This document shows, one piece after another, positions 10,201 through 20,799 of a stretch of DNA of 64,000 nt (position 1 is the stretch's first letter; the number at the start of each line of letters is the position of its first letter). The stretch lies in NCBI GenBank assembly GCA_018398815.1, contig CM031620.1, forward strand, positions 67,634,454 to 67,698,453, given 5' to 3'. A program made the position numbers and the translations under genes. Below the pieces are notes generated by a model that saw only the letters and a list, made by a program, of their open reading frames with translations, ran no database searches and was not told where the DNA came from. The DNA is from Conus ventricosus (lineage: Eukaryota; Mollusca; Gastropoda; Neogastropoda; Conidae).

Positions 10201-10944
10201 GGGCTCTTCTCAGATATTGTTGGAACATATACATTCAGATGCTTCTGTCTATTCTGCTGAACTTACTGCTCTAGTACTGGCTTTGAAGATAATCTCCCAT
10301 TCTTCGAGGAGGGACTTTCTGGTTCTGTCGGATTCGCTGTCAGCTTTGGAGGCCATAGCTGGCCGCAACCTTCAGCATCCAGAACTTTTACTTTTTTTTG
10401 AACTTTTTAGCAAGTTGAAGGCGGACGGTTACAACATTACTCTTGCTTGGGTTCCTGGCCATGTTGGCATCGGCGGGAACGAAATGGTTGATCGTTTAGC
10501 CAAGAACGCCACAAGAGAGAAACTGTCCAACACTTATATCCCCTGCTCAGATGTGAAACCCAAAATTAACGATTATGTGAGAGACCTCTGGCAGGAGGAT
10601 TGGAACACACAGACGAATAACAAACTCTTTCAGATCCGTCCAAACCTTAAAGACTTCCTCCCATCTACGTCGGGTGGTCGTAAAGAGGAAACGGTTCTGT
10701 GCCGGCTGCACACCGGCCATTCGTATTTTACCCATTCTTACCTTTTAAAGAGTGAAGAAGCTCCGTGGTGCATTCCATGTCATGCACCACTCACAATGAA
10801 ACATGTTCTTTTAGAGTGTTGGGACTTGCACGATGTGAGACACAAACATTTACAGCGGAGTCCATGAAGATCCTGTTCAGGGATGTCCCGCCTGATGTGA
10901 TCCTTGGGTTTTTGAGAGAAATTAACATTTTTCATCTGATTTGA
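7250..10944 (+). pseudogene. LINE family 1 ORF2: endonuclease-RT-RNase H, copy A
   Basis: ORF2 makes the nick, copies the RNA at the target and removes RNA. Order of domains: apurinic-type endonuclease (residues 1-220; LQETQ, GDFNGHNPLW, GSDHFPV), reverse transcriptase (about 480-760; FFDLEKAYD, GVPQGSILSP, FVDDF), RNase H (about 960-1090; TDGS, AELTAL, SDSLSAL, GNEMVDRLAK supplying D-E-D-D), and a C-terminal Cys/His knuckle (about 1150-1200). All catalytic motifs are present. Frame is lost at about 8771, 10142, 10204 and 10849, each a missing base in a short run relative to copy B. The stop is TGA at 10942. Full length would be about 1,230 residues. Confidence 0.9.
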
Positions 10945-11019
10945 GATTTTACGGAAGAAGGATTTTTAACAAAGTTTCTGGTTCGTTTGTAGACGATGTC
11001 ATTTAACGAGATGTGTGAA

Positions 11020-11021
<2 letters not shown>

Positions 11022-11054
<33 letters not shown>

Positions 11055-11142
11055 GACTGGTGAGTTGATTTTAACGTGGTGACAGCCCTGATGTGGCCCT
11101 CTGCGGTCGGCTGGGCTATAAGCAACATTATCTTATCTTATC
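11022..11142 (+). other. LINE family 1 3' UTR: poly(T) run and recognition tail
   Basis: A run of about 27 T (11024-11050) is followed by the 75-bp conserved tail starting GACTGGTGAGTTGATTTTAA and ending in TTATC repeats. The same poly(T)-then-tail order is present in all copies with a preserved 3' end (29480, 44530, 48905, 54480, 54830), with variable T-run length. The tail is presumably what the RT recognises when priming. Confidence 0.8.
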
Positions 11143-11156
11143 TTACCTTCAAGTAT
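11143..11156 (+). repeat. Target-site duplication, right of LINE copy A
   Basis: Second copy of TTACCTTCAAGTAT; see 5139-5152. The Polinton reading frame resumes directly after it. Confidence 0.95.
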
Positions 11157-11490
11157 AAAAAGGTACCAACATGTTTTACAATACGCAAGATCGAAAGTAG
11201 ACTTTGCTGTTGGCACTGGTTTATACATGCTGCCTTCTGACCTCAGACACCATGTAGGAACAATAATAAACTACAATAATGAAATCATTATAGCAGGCAA
11301 TGAACAGAAGGTTGGGAAAAACGACATAAATTCTAAGCCAGTAATATTACAAACAATAAAAAAACACCCAAGATTAAGTCATCCAATCCCCGAGGTCCAA
11401 AGCCCAAAGACTGTTGAAGACGTGGACTTTGTTCGCGATGACCATGAATATGAAAAGACAGCACTTGTTATTGGATTAACTGGCCTAGGA

Positions 11491-12691
11491 TTACTTGGTC
11501 TTTATCTTACTAAATAGTAACCCAACTATTAAGAGAACTAATGCCCATAAGTGCTCAGCCATAAAGCCAACTACTTTGCTTGCAGTAGACAAAAGCCAGC
11601 TAATAACACTCCCTAATATACCTGGTAAAGAGTCTATAGCTTTACCAGCTAATTTTTTTAATAAACTCGCAAGATGATCAAGTTGTTTTTTTACCCATGA
11701 TTTATCAGGAGATGGCGATGGAGGCACTGAACTTTGCCCTCCACCACCGCCTGTAATAGCCATCACCAGTGTACTTATTGCATATCCTAAGGCTGTTATA
11801 AACGTTGCTAATGTGACACCTTGTTCGCTAAACAGTGTTTTTATTCGTTCTGCTAGCGTTGTGTCTTCATATAAAATTCTTTGGATAGTTTCTCTTATTC
11901 TAATCACTTGAGTTTGTAATTGGTCTCGATTAGCAGACGCCGCCTTTTAGTCTTGCTGCTCTTTCTTTTTCAAGATTTTTTAGTCTTTGTTTTATTCTTT
12001 CTTTTAACACCAGGCCCTAAGTTGGCGTCATCAGCCTCAGAGAGTTTTTCTTTTTCTCTTTTTATATGCTCATCTAGTTCACCCAGTATTGCTAAATTGT
12101 CTGTTAATTCACCTCTAATTTTTTCTTACATTCCGATCAATGACCTCTAATTCTTGCGGGGGTATTGGGGGATCATTAATTGTTTTTAATGCTGTTTCTT
12201 CTGAAAAACTGGTTTCTGCTTCTTCTACTACATTTATTACTTTGTCCGCTGCTGGAATTAAATTTGAAGTTCTATGTTTTGGGGAACTGTTGGGAGTTCT
12301 TGTTCCATGTTTTGAAGGGTAGCAACTGCTTCCTCTTTAATTTTGGTTTTGGTTTAGGAATGCCAAGGCGATTTAGATTTTTTGCCTTAAGTCTTTGGTT
12401 AATTGTACTCAAACCTACAAACTTTGAGGGGTTTCGTTCATCTGTAAGCCGAACACGTTTTCCTCGTTTGTCTTTAAAATACAAATGGTCCTCATTATCT
12501 AGTTCAAAATCATCAGGGGATATAAATTGAGGAGGTTCTAGGTCTAAACTTTGGTAAAATGATCTGACCTTAGGTTCTGTTATTTCATGCCACATTGAGG
12601 CCATTGAGCGATGCTGTGTCAAAGGAGTCATTTCATCCATGTCGGCGTCTACAGGATCAATATTATAATCTTCATCTTCAATACCCGCCAT
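11491..12691 (-). pseudogene. Polinton coiled-coil/membrane protein, frameshifted
   Basis: The start is the ATG at 12691 (ATTTAAAAACATG context). The first 139 codons (to about 12272) are acidic then basic. The middle (about 11920-12270) is broken by at least two frame changes and encodes a charged heptad-like coiled coil. The last 138 codons (11907-11491) contain IRETIQRILYEDTTLAERIK, a hydrophobic segment ending in a Gly-rich linker (GGGGG), and a second C-terminal hydrophobic stretch before a KIKTK tail, giving two likely membrane segments. The C-terminal half is one I recognise as recurrent in invertebrate Polintons with no assigned function. It overlaps the end of the convergent plus-strand gene by 27 bp. 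Confidence 0.75.
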
Positions 12692-12729
12692 GTTTTTAAA
12701 TAATTAACTTTTTATTTTGTTTTATAAAA
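12692..12729. promoter_or_regulatory. Divergent AT-rich promoter between membrane protein and capsid genes
   Basis: Only 38 bp separate two divergent starts. Each side has a TATA-like run next to the ATG: TTTATAAAA directly before the capsid ATG on the plus strand and ATTTAAAAAC before the minus-strand ATG. The same pattern precedes most starts in the element, so this likely drives both genes with very short leaders. Confidence 0.5.
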
Positions 12730-14004
12730 ATGTCACAAGTATATGGCTCGATTCTTGACCCGCATAGAAAGCTGAAAGAACCCCATGGCGTGAAGGGAAA
12801 TAAACGGAATATTACTGTTCCAAATAATCCATCTACTATTGATGCGGATCAAATTCTTACTGTTAAATTTCCAGACCTAGGAGCGAATGATTTGATTGTG
12901 CCAGGCTCTGCACGGCTTACTTTCAAAATAGAACTCGCTTCAACAACAGACCCAAAAAGAACAGTTGTCCCGAATCTGGGGCGGGCAATCGTTAAGAAAA
13001 ATTTCTATAAAACTTGAGGGGAAAGAAGTATTTTCTTTACACAATGCAGACATATTTTTAACCTATTCTGATCTATGGCTAACCGCGAATGAAAGGGAAG
13101 ATCTTGCGTTTCAAGGAATTGGTAATGAAGAAGCACTAAAACTTAGAATAGACGCCGAACTTGCACCAGATGCTAAAAGCAGCAAAAGTCTTTAGCTGTA
13201 AGTTATGCGTTTGGAAATCGCTTTTCCATTCCTTTAGATTTTGAGTTGTTAAAAGCGCATGCCCATACCTTCAAGGGGCATTAAAAGACAGATTGTCATA
13301 CGAACTAACTTTTAATGACTACAAACGTGTTATTAGATCATCAGACACCGAAGCAAAGTACAGCATTTCTGACATCTCGTTAGAGTTGATGTTTGTTAGC
13401 AACTCTAATTTAGCAAGGCTGATTGGGCAACAATATGAGTCACAATTAGTAATATATTACGAAAACGTGCGTCATCATTCAACATATCCTAAAAGCAGGG
13501 CAGACGCTATATGGAATTTTAATCTTAGTGTCGCAGTAAAATCGCTTAAAGGTATTTTATTGCTGTGTGAAGATGAAGAACCATTCGCAAGAGCAAGTGA
13601 AAAGTTTTTTAATCCAAAAATAACGAAAGTACAATGTTCGATTGACGGCAGTCCAACCAAATCTATGCTAGCGGGCTTAGACCTTATCATCATTTTGACG
13701 AAATAAGAAAATTGTTTGGGGGTGGGAGGGGTAGAAGTTCAACAGCAGACCTTGCGTCTAAAGATCTACACCTTCACAGTGTTAGGCTTGATGATTATTT
13801 AACATCAAAATACGGTTTATGGATTGACCTAAGGTCAACAGAGGATAATCAGTTGCAGGGAAGTGGGAGAGATGTTAGACATAATAAACATTCAAATTGA
13901 TAAAGAAAAAGAGGCTGTTAAAACCGCTTAATGTACATTTGTTTTTATTATATGATGCACAGCTAAATATTGAAGCTAACAGATTTAAAGATGTAGTATA
14001 CTAA
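12730..14004 (+). pseudogene. Polinton major capsid protein, double jelly roll (frameshifted)
   Basis: This is the shell protein of the putative Polinton virion. Recognisable family landmarks in order: an N-terminal VPGSARLTF strand, PNLGRAIVKK, DLW, AFGNRF then IPLDFELL, YELTFNDY, a YPKSRADAIWNFN region, NPKITKV, and the C-terminal KYGLWIDLRS, GSGR and LLYDAQLNIE blocks. The family is one I recognise from invertebrate Polintons. The frame breaks at about 12990 (an extra A in an A run), 13195-13290, 13700 and 13890; the final stop is TAA at 14002. The start follows a TATAAAA motif. Length without breaks would be about 425 residues, normal for the family. Confidence 0.85.
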
Positions 14005-14028
14005 ATTATTTTTTATTTTAAAAAAGCA

Positions 14029-14729
14029 ATGACTGTTCAAGTTTATCCAAATGTGCCTACAGCGCCAGAGTCGCCAAGAGAAGAGATAGTAGAAACCTCC
14101 GACATAAAAACCTTCAGATTAACAAACATTACACAAATGCAGCAAATACTAGAGCAAGACCTTTCAAAATACAGCAAAGCCAAACGAAGGTATTCTGCTG
14201 CCTTTAATGCTGTTACCTATGTTAATACTGGAGCTTCAACTATAAGCGCTGCATCAGCAGGAACGAGTGTTGGTCTCTTAGCAACGGGCATAGGCGTACC
14301 CGCAGCTTTGCCTCTAGGCGGTTTGTCTTTAGCTCTCGGCCTGTGTTCATTAGCCGTAGGTGCTGCTAGCAAAAAAATAAAAACTAAACTCCAAAAGCAC
14401 ACAGCCATGGTTCAACTATAACAGCTAAACTTAGTTCCTTCAAGCTGATTATAAATAAAGCACTAGCTGACTCAAACATCACGGATGAAGAATTTAAATC
14501 GTTTACAGGCCGATTTTGATGACTACAAAAGACAAAAGTTTGATCTTCAAGAAAGGCGTGGACAAGTTTTTCTCAACAGCCAGACGCCGAGCAGATAAAA
14601 AAGGAAAAGCTTAAAAAAAGTAAACGAAACATTAAACTCTGCTCTAAACAGCTCACATTAACAACGCCAAAGGGTGTTTATACTTTAGTTTATGAGTCTA
14701 AACACAAAAAGACCATCGATATTGATTAA
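14029..14729 (+). pseudogene. Polinton glycine-rich hydrophobic protein, frameshifted
   Basis: The frame from the ATG at 14029 gives 130 codons: a Pro/Glu-rich start, a charged segment (LSKYSKAKRRY), then a long Gly/Ala/Leu-rich hydrophobic region (about residues 60-112) ending in SKKIKTKLQKH. After a frame change near 14415 comes a conserved ADSNITDEEFKSF-type segment, which I know as the continuation in related Polintons. Further changes follow near 14510-14600. The last stop considered is TAA at 14727; whether the final 40 codons belong to this gene is uncertain. The function is unknown; the hydrophobic block suggests a membrane or virion-internal protein. It follows the capsid gene by 24 bp on the same strand. 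Confidence 0.65.
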
Positions 14730-14778
14730 TTATTTTTTTGATTTAAATAAATATTTTGAGTTAGAAAAGAAACTCAGC

Positions 14779-17700
14779 ATGGATAAGATATATGAAGGTC
14801 CAGACGAATTGTTTTAAAGCAATGCAGGAAGATTTTATCAAGAGCACTGAATGATATTGATTTAGAAGTCATTGATCCTGCAAGCGTAAAGGGCAAGTGT
14901 TGGTTATGCTATTTCTCAAGTTCCAAGTAAAACTAACAATAGACCCGCCAGTTAAAGTAATGTTAGCTGTTTTAATCGACTATGTAACAATAAATGAAGA
15001 AAATCTTGAAGTCTGGGTCTCGACTAAACAACAGACTATTCTTTCCTCTAATGACTTAACACCCGTTGGGCAGACGAACTGCTTACACAGTTTGATGTAG
15101 CCGCCGAAGAAGCCAAAATGAGAGGCTCTGGTTGGTTTAGAGGGTGAAGTCCTAGAGATCAGATTAAAACAGTCTAAGTATGCCCGATTGTAGGCAGGTC
15201 TTACATTCCACTACCTCGAGAGTTGGTTTAAAAAAAAGCAGTTCTAAACATAAAAGAATACAGACAACAAATGTTTCATGTGGTGTGTTCTTGCAAGGCT
15301 GCATTATATCCGCAAAAACGCAGAGAGAGGGGTCTAACTATCGTCCTTACATCAATGATCTTAACTTTATGGAATATCCTTTCCTGTTAGCGTGGATTCT
15401 ATTGATCATTTGAAGAACAAAACAACCCAATAACTGTTAATGTCTACACATGGGATGAGGAAACAAATCTACAGCCCATTAAAGTGTCCAAGAACAGTCC
15501 AACAATAGGCGAACCAGACAAAAATCATGTTGACTTACTGCTGATGTTTTCACCAGCGGGGCTACCGCATTACACATTGATACGAACAATGAGTAAACTA
15601 ATGCAGCATACTTCAAAGATGGGCACAAACAAGAATTCTGTAGAAAATGTTTAACAAGAATGCCATCTGTGCAAGCCGCGAGTGAACATAAGAAACATTG
15701 TATTGGCCCAGTTGACTGTAATACAGAACTAATTACGCCCCCAGAAGGCAGTAAAGTTAGTTTTAAGAACTGGAAACGGAAAGCAAAATTCTCCATACAT
15801 TGTTTACGCAGACTTCGAATCGCTTATTGTTCCTTATGAAGGGCCAGCGCCACAAAAACTTCGAAAAACAGTCTTAATGAGTAATCATCAGATTTGTTCA
15901 TTTGCCTTCATTATTGTCAGGTCGGATGGCGCTCATTCAACGCCAGAATTATATAGAGGGCCTAATGCTGCAGAATACTTCTTAAAACGCATGCAGCAAG
16001 TGCGTAACGATTGTTCTAATAATCTGAATTTATCTGAAATCATAATGGCGCCTGAAGACCAACAGCAGTATGACTCAGCCACACATTGTTGGATTTGTGG
16101 TTTAAAACTCAGTGAAGAAGCAACAAATCCGACAGTAAGAGACCATGATCACATTAGTGGGAAGTTCAGAGGAGCAGCGCACAGTAAATGCAATCTTCAA
16201 CTAAAGTTTGATCCTAAGACATGGAAGCTGCCTGTATTCTTTCACAACTTGCGAGGTTACGACTCTCATCTTATAATGAAAGCAGTGGGCGATGCCTTTA
16301 AGGTGTCATGCATTGCACAGTCATCGGAAAAGTACATGTGTTTCACTTTAAATAACATGTCTTTTTATGACTCTATGCAGCACATGATGGGATCATCAGA
16401 GTCACTAGCTATGTCCTTAAAGTCCTGCCCAATAACGAAGAAATATTTTGACCCAACTCTTGTCAGAAAGGGCGTTACCCTTATGAATACATGAACAGTT
16501 GGGAAAGGTTTGACGAAGACACACTTCCCCCTAAAGGCGCGTTCTTTTCTAGCCTTAGAGGAAAGGACATCAGTGATTCTGATTACCAGCATGCTCAAGA
16601 TGCGTGGCAGAAGTTAGAGTGTAAAACGATGGGAGACTATCATGATTCATACTTGATGGCTGATGTATGTTTGTTGGCGGACGTCTTTGAAAATTAAAAG
16701 AAAGACCTGCATGAAACAAATTACAGTTTGGATCCTGCGCATTATATTTCTGCGCCCGGGATGAGTTGGGACGCTTTCTTAAAATTTACTAGAGTACAGA
16801 TTGATTTATTATCTGACCTGCCAATGATTCAGATGATTGAAAAACGGATTGCGTGGAGGAATTAGTATGGCGTCGCACCATTACTGTAAAGCAAACAACA
16901 AATACTTGGATGATTATGATCCAAGTAAAAGGTCTAACTATCTCATGTATTTAGATGCAAACAATCTGTATGGTTGGGCAATGGCGCAATCGCTTCCATT
17001 ACGCAACTTTAAAATGTACACAGAAGACAATCCGAAAAATATTCAAAGAGCATTAAAGTGGTTGAGCAGTTTAACGCCGGGGTCAACAGCGCGGATACAT
17101 TCTAGAAGTTGACTTAGAATATCCTCATGAACTCCATGACCTGCATAATGACTATCCATTAGCAGCAGAAAGTCTAAAGATGGCAAAAACAGAACCGCCT
17201 AAACTTGTGCCCAATTTTCGAGGCAAAAAAAAATTATGTCTGTCATTACAGACTTCTGCAATTTTATTTAGACACGGTTTGAAGTTGACAGCTGTTCATC
17301 GTATAATTGCTTTTGATCAAGAACAGTTCATGAAACCATACATCATGAAGAACACTGATCTCAGAACTAAATCCACAGATGCTTCAGAAAAAGACTTTTT
17401 CAAGCTGATGAACAACAGCTGCTTTGGAAAGACTATGGAAAATCCGCACAAGCGCAAAGATGTTAGATTGGTCACCAAAGAGAACGAAGCAATTAAGCTG
17501 ACTTCAAAACCTAATTATCAGGACTTCAGAAGATTTCATGATCAGCTTTTTGGTATAATGATGAAAAAAAAGAAAGTCAAATTGGACAAACCTGTATTTA
17601 TTGGGTTTACCGTTTTAGAATTATCAAAGCTTTTGATGTTAGAATTTCTTTATGACTACTTTAAACCCTTGTATCCAGAGTCCAGAGTACTTTACACAGA

Positions 17701-18220
17701 TACAGACAGTTTTGTTATAGATATTCCTACTGAAGACATCTATAAAGACATGGAAATAGAAGTAGCTAAAGGGCAAGCAGGATGGTATGACACATCCGAT
17801 TACCCTAAAGATTCGCCTTTACATTCAATTACTAACAAGAAGGTTTTAGGAAAGATGAAAGATGAATTATCTGGAAAGGTGATCAAGGAGTTTGTTGGGT
17901 TAAGGTCAAAAATGTACAGTATTTCGAGCCAGGAGAAAACCATTAAGAAAGCAAAAGGAATATCTCGCAGTGTTGTGCAGTCAAACATATCGCATGACAA
18001 CTATAAAGAAGCATTGTTTCACAATAAGACTTTTCATCATGACAACGTAAAACTGCGATCTAATCTACATGAGATCAACACAACTGTTGTAACAAAGAAG
18101 TCATTAGATAGAACAAACACAAAACGAGTATTTGTTAATCCAGAGTTTTCATATGCATATGGGCATTGGAGAACCGTTAAAATAATTAAAGCGGAACTGT
18201 GTTGGTGGGATTATTTGTAG
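14779..18220 (+). pseudogene. Protein-primed family B DNA polymerase (Polinton), multiply broken
   Basis: This enzyme would replicate the element from its ends using a terminal protein primer. Exonuclease motifs: YADFES (about 15805), NLRGYDSHLI (about 16247), YHDSYLMADVCLLAD (about 16639). Polymerase motifs: A, YLDANNLYGWAM (about 16950); B, LMNNSCFGKTMEN (about 17407); C, YTDTDSF (17693-17713). An embedded Cys/His block (CWICG to DHDHISGKFRG to CN, about 16089-16195) resembles an endonuclease VII-like zinc module, a normal feature of this clade. Frame interruptions occur across 14815-15800, near 16480, 16695 (in-frame TAA), 16835, 17095 and 17165-17270. All active-site residues survive, but the gene cannot give full-length protein as written. 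It overlaps the convergent integrase end. Confidence 0.9.
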
Positions 18221-19140
18221 TTCTTCCTTTACAAAAGATCTTTGAGGAGCTGGTTGTTTTGTCGTGTCAGTTTCTCGTAAATAATACACGGGCGGATTCA
18301 TCTTTACAATTCTTTTTATTTCATGTGGATCGATACTCCAAACTGGATCGGTTGCCCTGATGCGAGTGTCCCCTTCTGCTTCCCCCGGTAAATAAAGGTA
18401 CCTTACTTTCAACCAAACGGTAATAGTTTGCTGGTTGTACTGGAGTCTTCAGCAACATTTATTGTTTTTCTTTTAATTGCTTGTACTGGTTTTAGCCCCG
18501 TTAATTTAAATTCTTCATTATTCATTGCGCGCAAAACTGAGGGCAGTCTTCTAACCCATTCTGTGTTACGAGAATTGTCAATAAGCTCTCTGTGATACTG
18601 GTAGGAGAAAAGTCTTTCAGCTAACTGTTTGTTAAAGTTTTCGACTAAAGCCTGTGATCTGTGAACTCCCGGGATGCCTCTTTTAATGGTAACTCTATGT
18701 TTTAACAATAATTGATTCACTTGGCCTTTAAATTCTTTTCCATCATCAACTTGAATCATGCGAGGGTAAGTTAAAGGCCCTCGTTGATATATTAGTTGTA
18801 TAGCGACAGCAACAGCAGAAGCACTCTTTTGTGTTAATGGTTCCGCATCTTTGTATCTTGAAGCTATGTCAATGACTGTGAGTGCGTACTTAAATCTTTT
18901 TCGTCTAATCGTATCAGAGGGTAAATATAGAAGGTCCATTTGATGGGTGTCGTTTGGAGTTGGATTGACAAAGTGTGGTCTCTGTATTCGTCTAGGCGCA
19001 GGTAAATAAATTTGCCAAATCGCTTGTTTAGATAACCATTCCTTCGCTGTTTGTTCACTAACACCAGCTGCTTCGCTTAGCTTTTTAATTGCTGTGATTC
19101 CCTTCCAATATCCTTTTGGTGAATAATAGATTTTGTTCAT
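18149..19140 (-). pseudogene. Polinton integrase (retroviral-type DDE), one frameshift
   Basis: The enzyme inserts the element into host DNA. From the ATG at 19140: an N-terminal helix-turn-helix-like region (residues 1-45), then the catalytic core with D69 (QMDLLYL), D132 (QVDDGKEF) and E167 (ALVENFN), 34 residues between the last two. A frameshift near 18410 separates 243 codons from an 87-codon C-terminal piece containing VRYLYLPGEAEG and RSFVKEEL, the chromodomain/SH3-like tail typical of Polinton integrases. No visible HHCC zinc finger. Its 3' end overlaps the polymerase 3' end by about 70 bp in convergent orientation. With the frame intact it would be about 320 residues. Confidence 0.9.
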
Positions 19141-19147
19141 TTTTTAT

Positions 19148-19554
19148 TCAGCTGATATTATGCGCAACAAAATACACAACGGTCATACCAAAGACAATAA
19201 ACCCGATTTCTTGCATCTTTTGTTTTTCTGATGGTTGATAAAAGTTGCTGAATTTTGGTGGGGGCAATGTCTCGATTGGTTTGCCCGTTACTAGATAATA
19301 CTCTTTCATTGCTTGATCAACATCTTTAAATGTGTAAGCTGCATGACCCTGTTTTTTCAGTGTGTTATTAATAAAATCTAATGCTCAATTCTCTGCTTTT
19401 CATAGCAATCTTGTGCTGCAGCTAGTTGCTCCACAGCTTTGTTATGTCTTTTTCTCTCGTCGTCATCCCGTAGTTTACTAAACACGTAATTACTTCCGCT
19501 AAAAGCAAGCGCATTCACCACAGCGCCACCTATCATCATTACGAGTGAAGCCAT
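19148..19554 (-). pseudogene. Small Polinton protein with N-terminal membrane helix, frameshifted
   Basis: The start is the ATG at 19554, directly after TTTATAAAAA. The first 57 codons encode a hydrophobic N-terminus (ASLVMMIGGAVVNALAF), then a charged helix containing DDDERKRHNKAVEQL. A stop there is bypassed by a frame change near 19385, after which about 75 codons continue (EYYLVTGKPIETLPPPKF, later a hydrophobic C-terminal stretch) to TGA at 19148-19150. The pattern is one I recognise in many invertebrate Polintons, of unknown function. It lies just upstream of the integrase on the same strand. Confidence 0.75.
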
Positions 19555-19572
19555 TTTTTATAAATGTATTTT

Positions 19573-19802
19573 TTACATATTTATATTCTCTGGAATTATT
19601 CCTTGCTTAACTAGAAAATCTTTCGTAGCGAGCGAAGCTGCAATATAGCAATCAGTTTTGCTGAATCCTCAAAGTCTAGTTTGCCAAGATCTGCTGGTTT
19701 TATTTTTAACAGGCTTTTACCAAGCATTGAGTATCCTACACTTAGGCCTCCAATAACAGCAGAATGGTATACAAGGTTGGCGACAGTTTTTTCGGTGCTC
19801 AT
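19573..19802 (-). pseudogene. Very small Polinton membrane protein
   Basis: The likely start is the ATG at 19802 (MSTEK), preceded by TTTTTTAAA; an earlier in-frame ATG at 19838 is less likely because it would overlap the divergent gene start. The product is about 75 residues with a Gly-rich hydrophobic segment (VIGGLSVGYSMLG). A frame change near 19640 appears necessary to reach a conserved-looking end (LATKDFLVKQGIIPEN) with TAA at 19573. Function unknown. The type is common next to the integrase side of Polintons. Confidence 0.6.
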
Positions 19803-19836
19803 TTTAAAAAATAAAATGATTATAATTAATAAAAAC

Positions 19837-20373
19837 ATGAACAGCGATGATCTACTACAGCTACAGGGTGGCCAACACTGTCTTGAACTTACAAATGAAG
19901 AAGTTGATGATCAAGCTATTATGCCCAAAAAGGAAAGGTTGTATTCTTTGGCAGCATGTGGAAAAACAAAACAGTTCCTCGGAACTGAATTCAGCATAGA
20001 ACAGATTCAACAGATGTCGCCGCAAGACATTATAAAGTATCATAACAGGTATGAAGCGCAGCTGGGGTCGAGAATGGTAAAAAGTGTAGGACAAACGGTT
20101 CTTAGTTTGTACACTAAACTAGTCAGTCGATTTGCTCCCATTGATTCTGAACAAGATCTTACGTATGATTTAACGCAAGATCCAGTTTTAACAAAGTCAT
20201 TAGAGTCTCTAAGCTGTGATTTATATTACAGATTTGGAACATTGTTATCGCCGTTAATCATAGGATTAATTACTTTTAATCATATAGATTTTATTTCCCT
20301 TCAAAATGAACGAGCAGAATCAGGAAACACTGAATCAGAAAACATTGAATCAAGTCGAGAAAGTGACCAGTAA
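19837..20373 (+). CDS. Conserved Polinton protein of unknown function (about 178 aa)
   Basis: The open frame extends further upstream, but the ATG at 19837 is chosen because the AT-rich promoter-like stretch (TTTTAAAAAATAAAATG) lies just before it and the upstream part is antisense to the neighbouring gene. Features: a segment MSPQDIIKYHNRYEAQLG, a following amphipathic region, and SCDLYYRFGTLLSPL near the C-terminus. I recognise this pattern from other Polintons without known function. The final 20 residues overlap the next gene in another frame, so the true end may be nearer 20300. No transmembrane segment is obvious. Confidence 0.65.
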   Translation: MNSDDLLQLQGGQHCLELTNEEVDDQAIMPKKERLYSLAACGKTKQFLGTEFSIEQIQQMSPQDIIKYHNRYEAQLGSRMVKSVGQTVLSLYTKLVSRFAPIDSEQDLTYDLTQDPVLTKSLESLSCDLYYRFGTLLSPLIIGLITFNHIDFISLQNERAESGNTESENIESSRESDQ

Positions 20374-20761
20374 AACACCTCATCCTGGACGCATTGCAGC
20401 AGGAAAAAAATTAGCAGAGTGGAACAAACAAAAAAAATTACAGTTACAATCACAGAATATAACTCATAATGAAAACATAACACCGCCAACGCCAACAGTT
20501 AATCCAATGCCAGCTCCAGAACAAGAGCAAGTTAATTTAAGGGCACCAAAGTCTTCATGGAATATTGAACTTAAAACTGTTGCCATTTTTGGCGCCATTG
20601 CTGCTGCTGGGGGCAGTTATTACAGTTATAAAGTATATAAACAATGGCGACAAAAACAAAAGAAGTTAAAACAACCTGAACCACTAAATACAGAAAAAGA
20701 CAACAGCACGCCAAAACCGCCAATAACAAAACATCATTTTGATCCATTTATAATGCAATAA
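20306..20761 (+). CDS. Polinton single-pass membrane protein (151 aa)
   Basis: An intact frame with a Gln/Asn-rich N-terminus, a basic segment (GRIAAGKKLAEWNKQKK), a Pro-rich linker, one hydrophobic helix (VAIFGAIAAAGGSYYSY, about residues 92-108), and a basic then Pro-rich C-terminus. This layout recurs in Polintons. Topology is predicted only by eye. It overlaps the preceding gene by 68 bp, which is unusual for this element and may reflect a frameshift in the upstream gene. Confidence 0.65.
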   Translation: MNEQNQETLNQKTLNQVEKVTSKTPHPGRIAAGKKLAEWNKQKKLQLQSQNITHNENITPPTPTVNPMPAPEQEQVNLRAPKSSWNIELKTVAIFGAIAAAGGSYYSYKVYKQWRQKQKKLKQPEPLNTEKDNSTPKPPITKHHFDPFIMQ

Positions 20762-20799
20762 TATTTTAAGAACTTAAATTTTTTTTATAAAAATAGATC

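Larger units (their letters stand above)
5153..11142 (+). mobile_element. LINE family 1, copy A (I/Nimb-type), about 6.0 kb
   Basis: A full-length non-LTR retrotransposon: structured 5' end, ORF1 with zinc knuckles, ORF2 with endonuclease, reverse transcriptase and RNase H, an internal poly(T) stretch (about 11022-11050) and a conserved 3' tail ending in TTATC repeats. It is nested in a Polinton gene and bounded by a 14-bp duplication. Compared with copy B, its ORFs carry a handful of single-base deletions at short homopolymers, so the insertion is young or the indels are sequencing errors. RNase H after RT and CCHC knuckles in ORF1 place it in the I superfamily; the clade name is inference. 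Confidence 0.95.
4301..11517 (+). pseudogene. Conserved Polinton protein split by LINE copy A
   Basis: The gene begins at the ATG at 4301 (an in-frame upstream ATG at 4259 overlaps the divergent gene and is less likely). It reads to about 4850, then needs a frame change, continues to 5152, and resumes at 11157 after the LINE, ending at 11517. Removing the LINE and one target copy leaves the codons in register across the junction. Recognisable features are a YANHLNHPDPLVRS motif, a Ser/Thr/Gly linker near 5040-5090, and a C-terminal hydrophobic helix (about residues 80-95 of the last segment) followed by a short positive tail, suggesting a membrane anchor. I know this as a recurrent Polinton gene of unknown function. 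Inactivated by the LINE and at least one frameshift. Confidence 0.8.
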
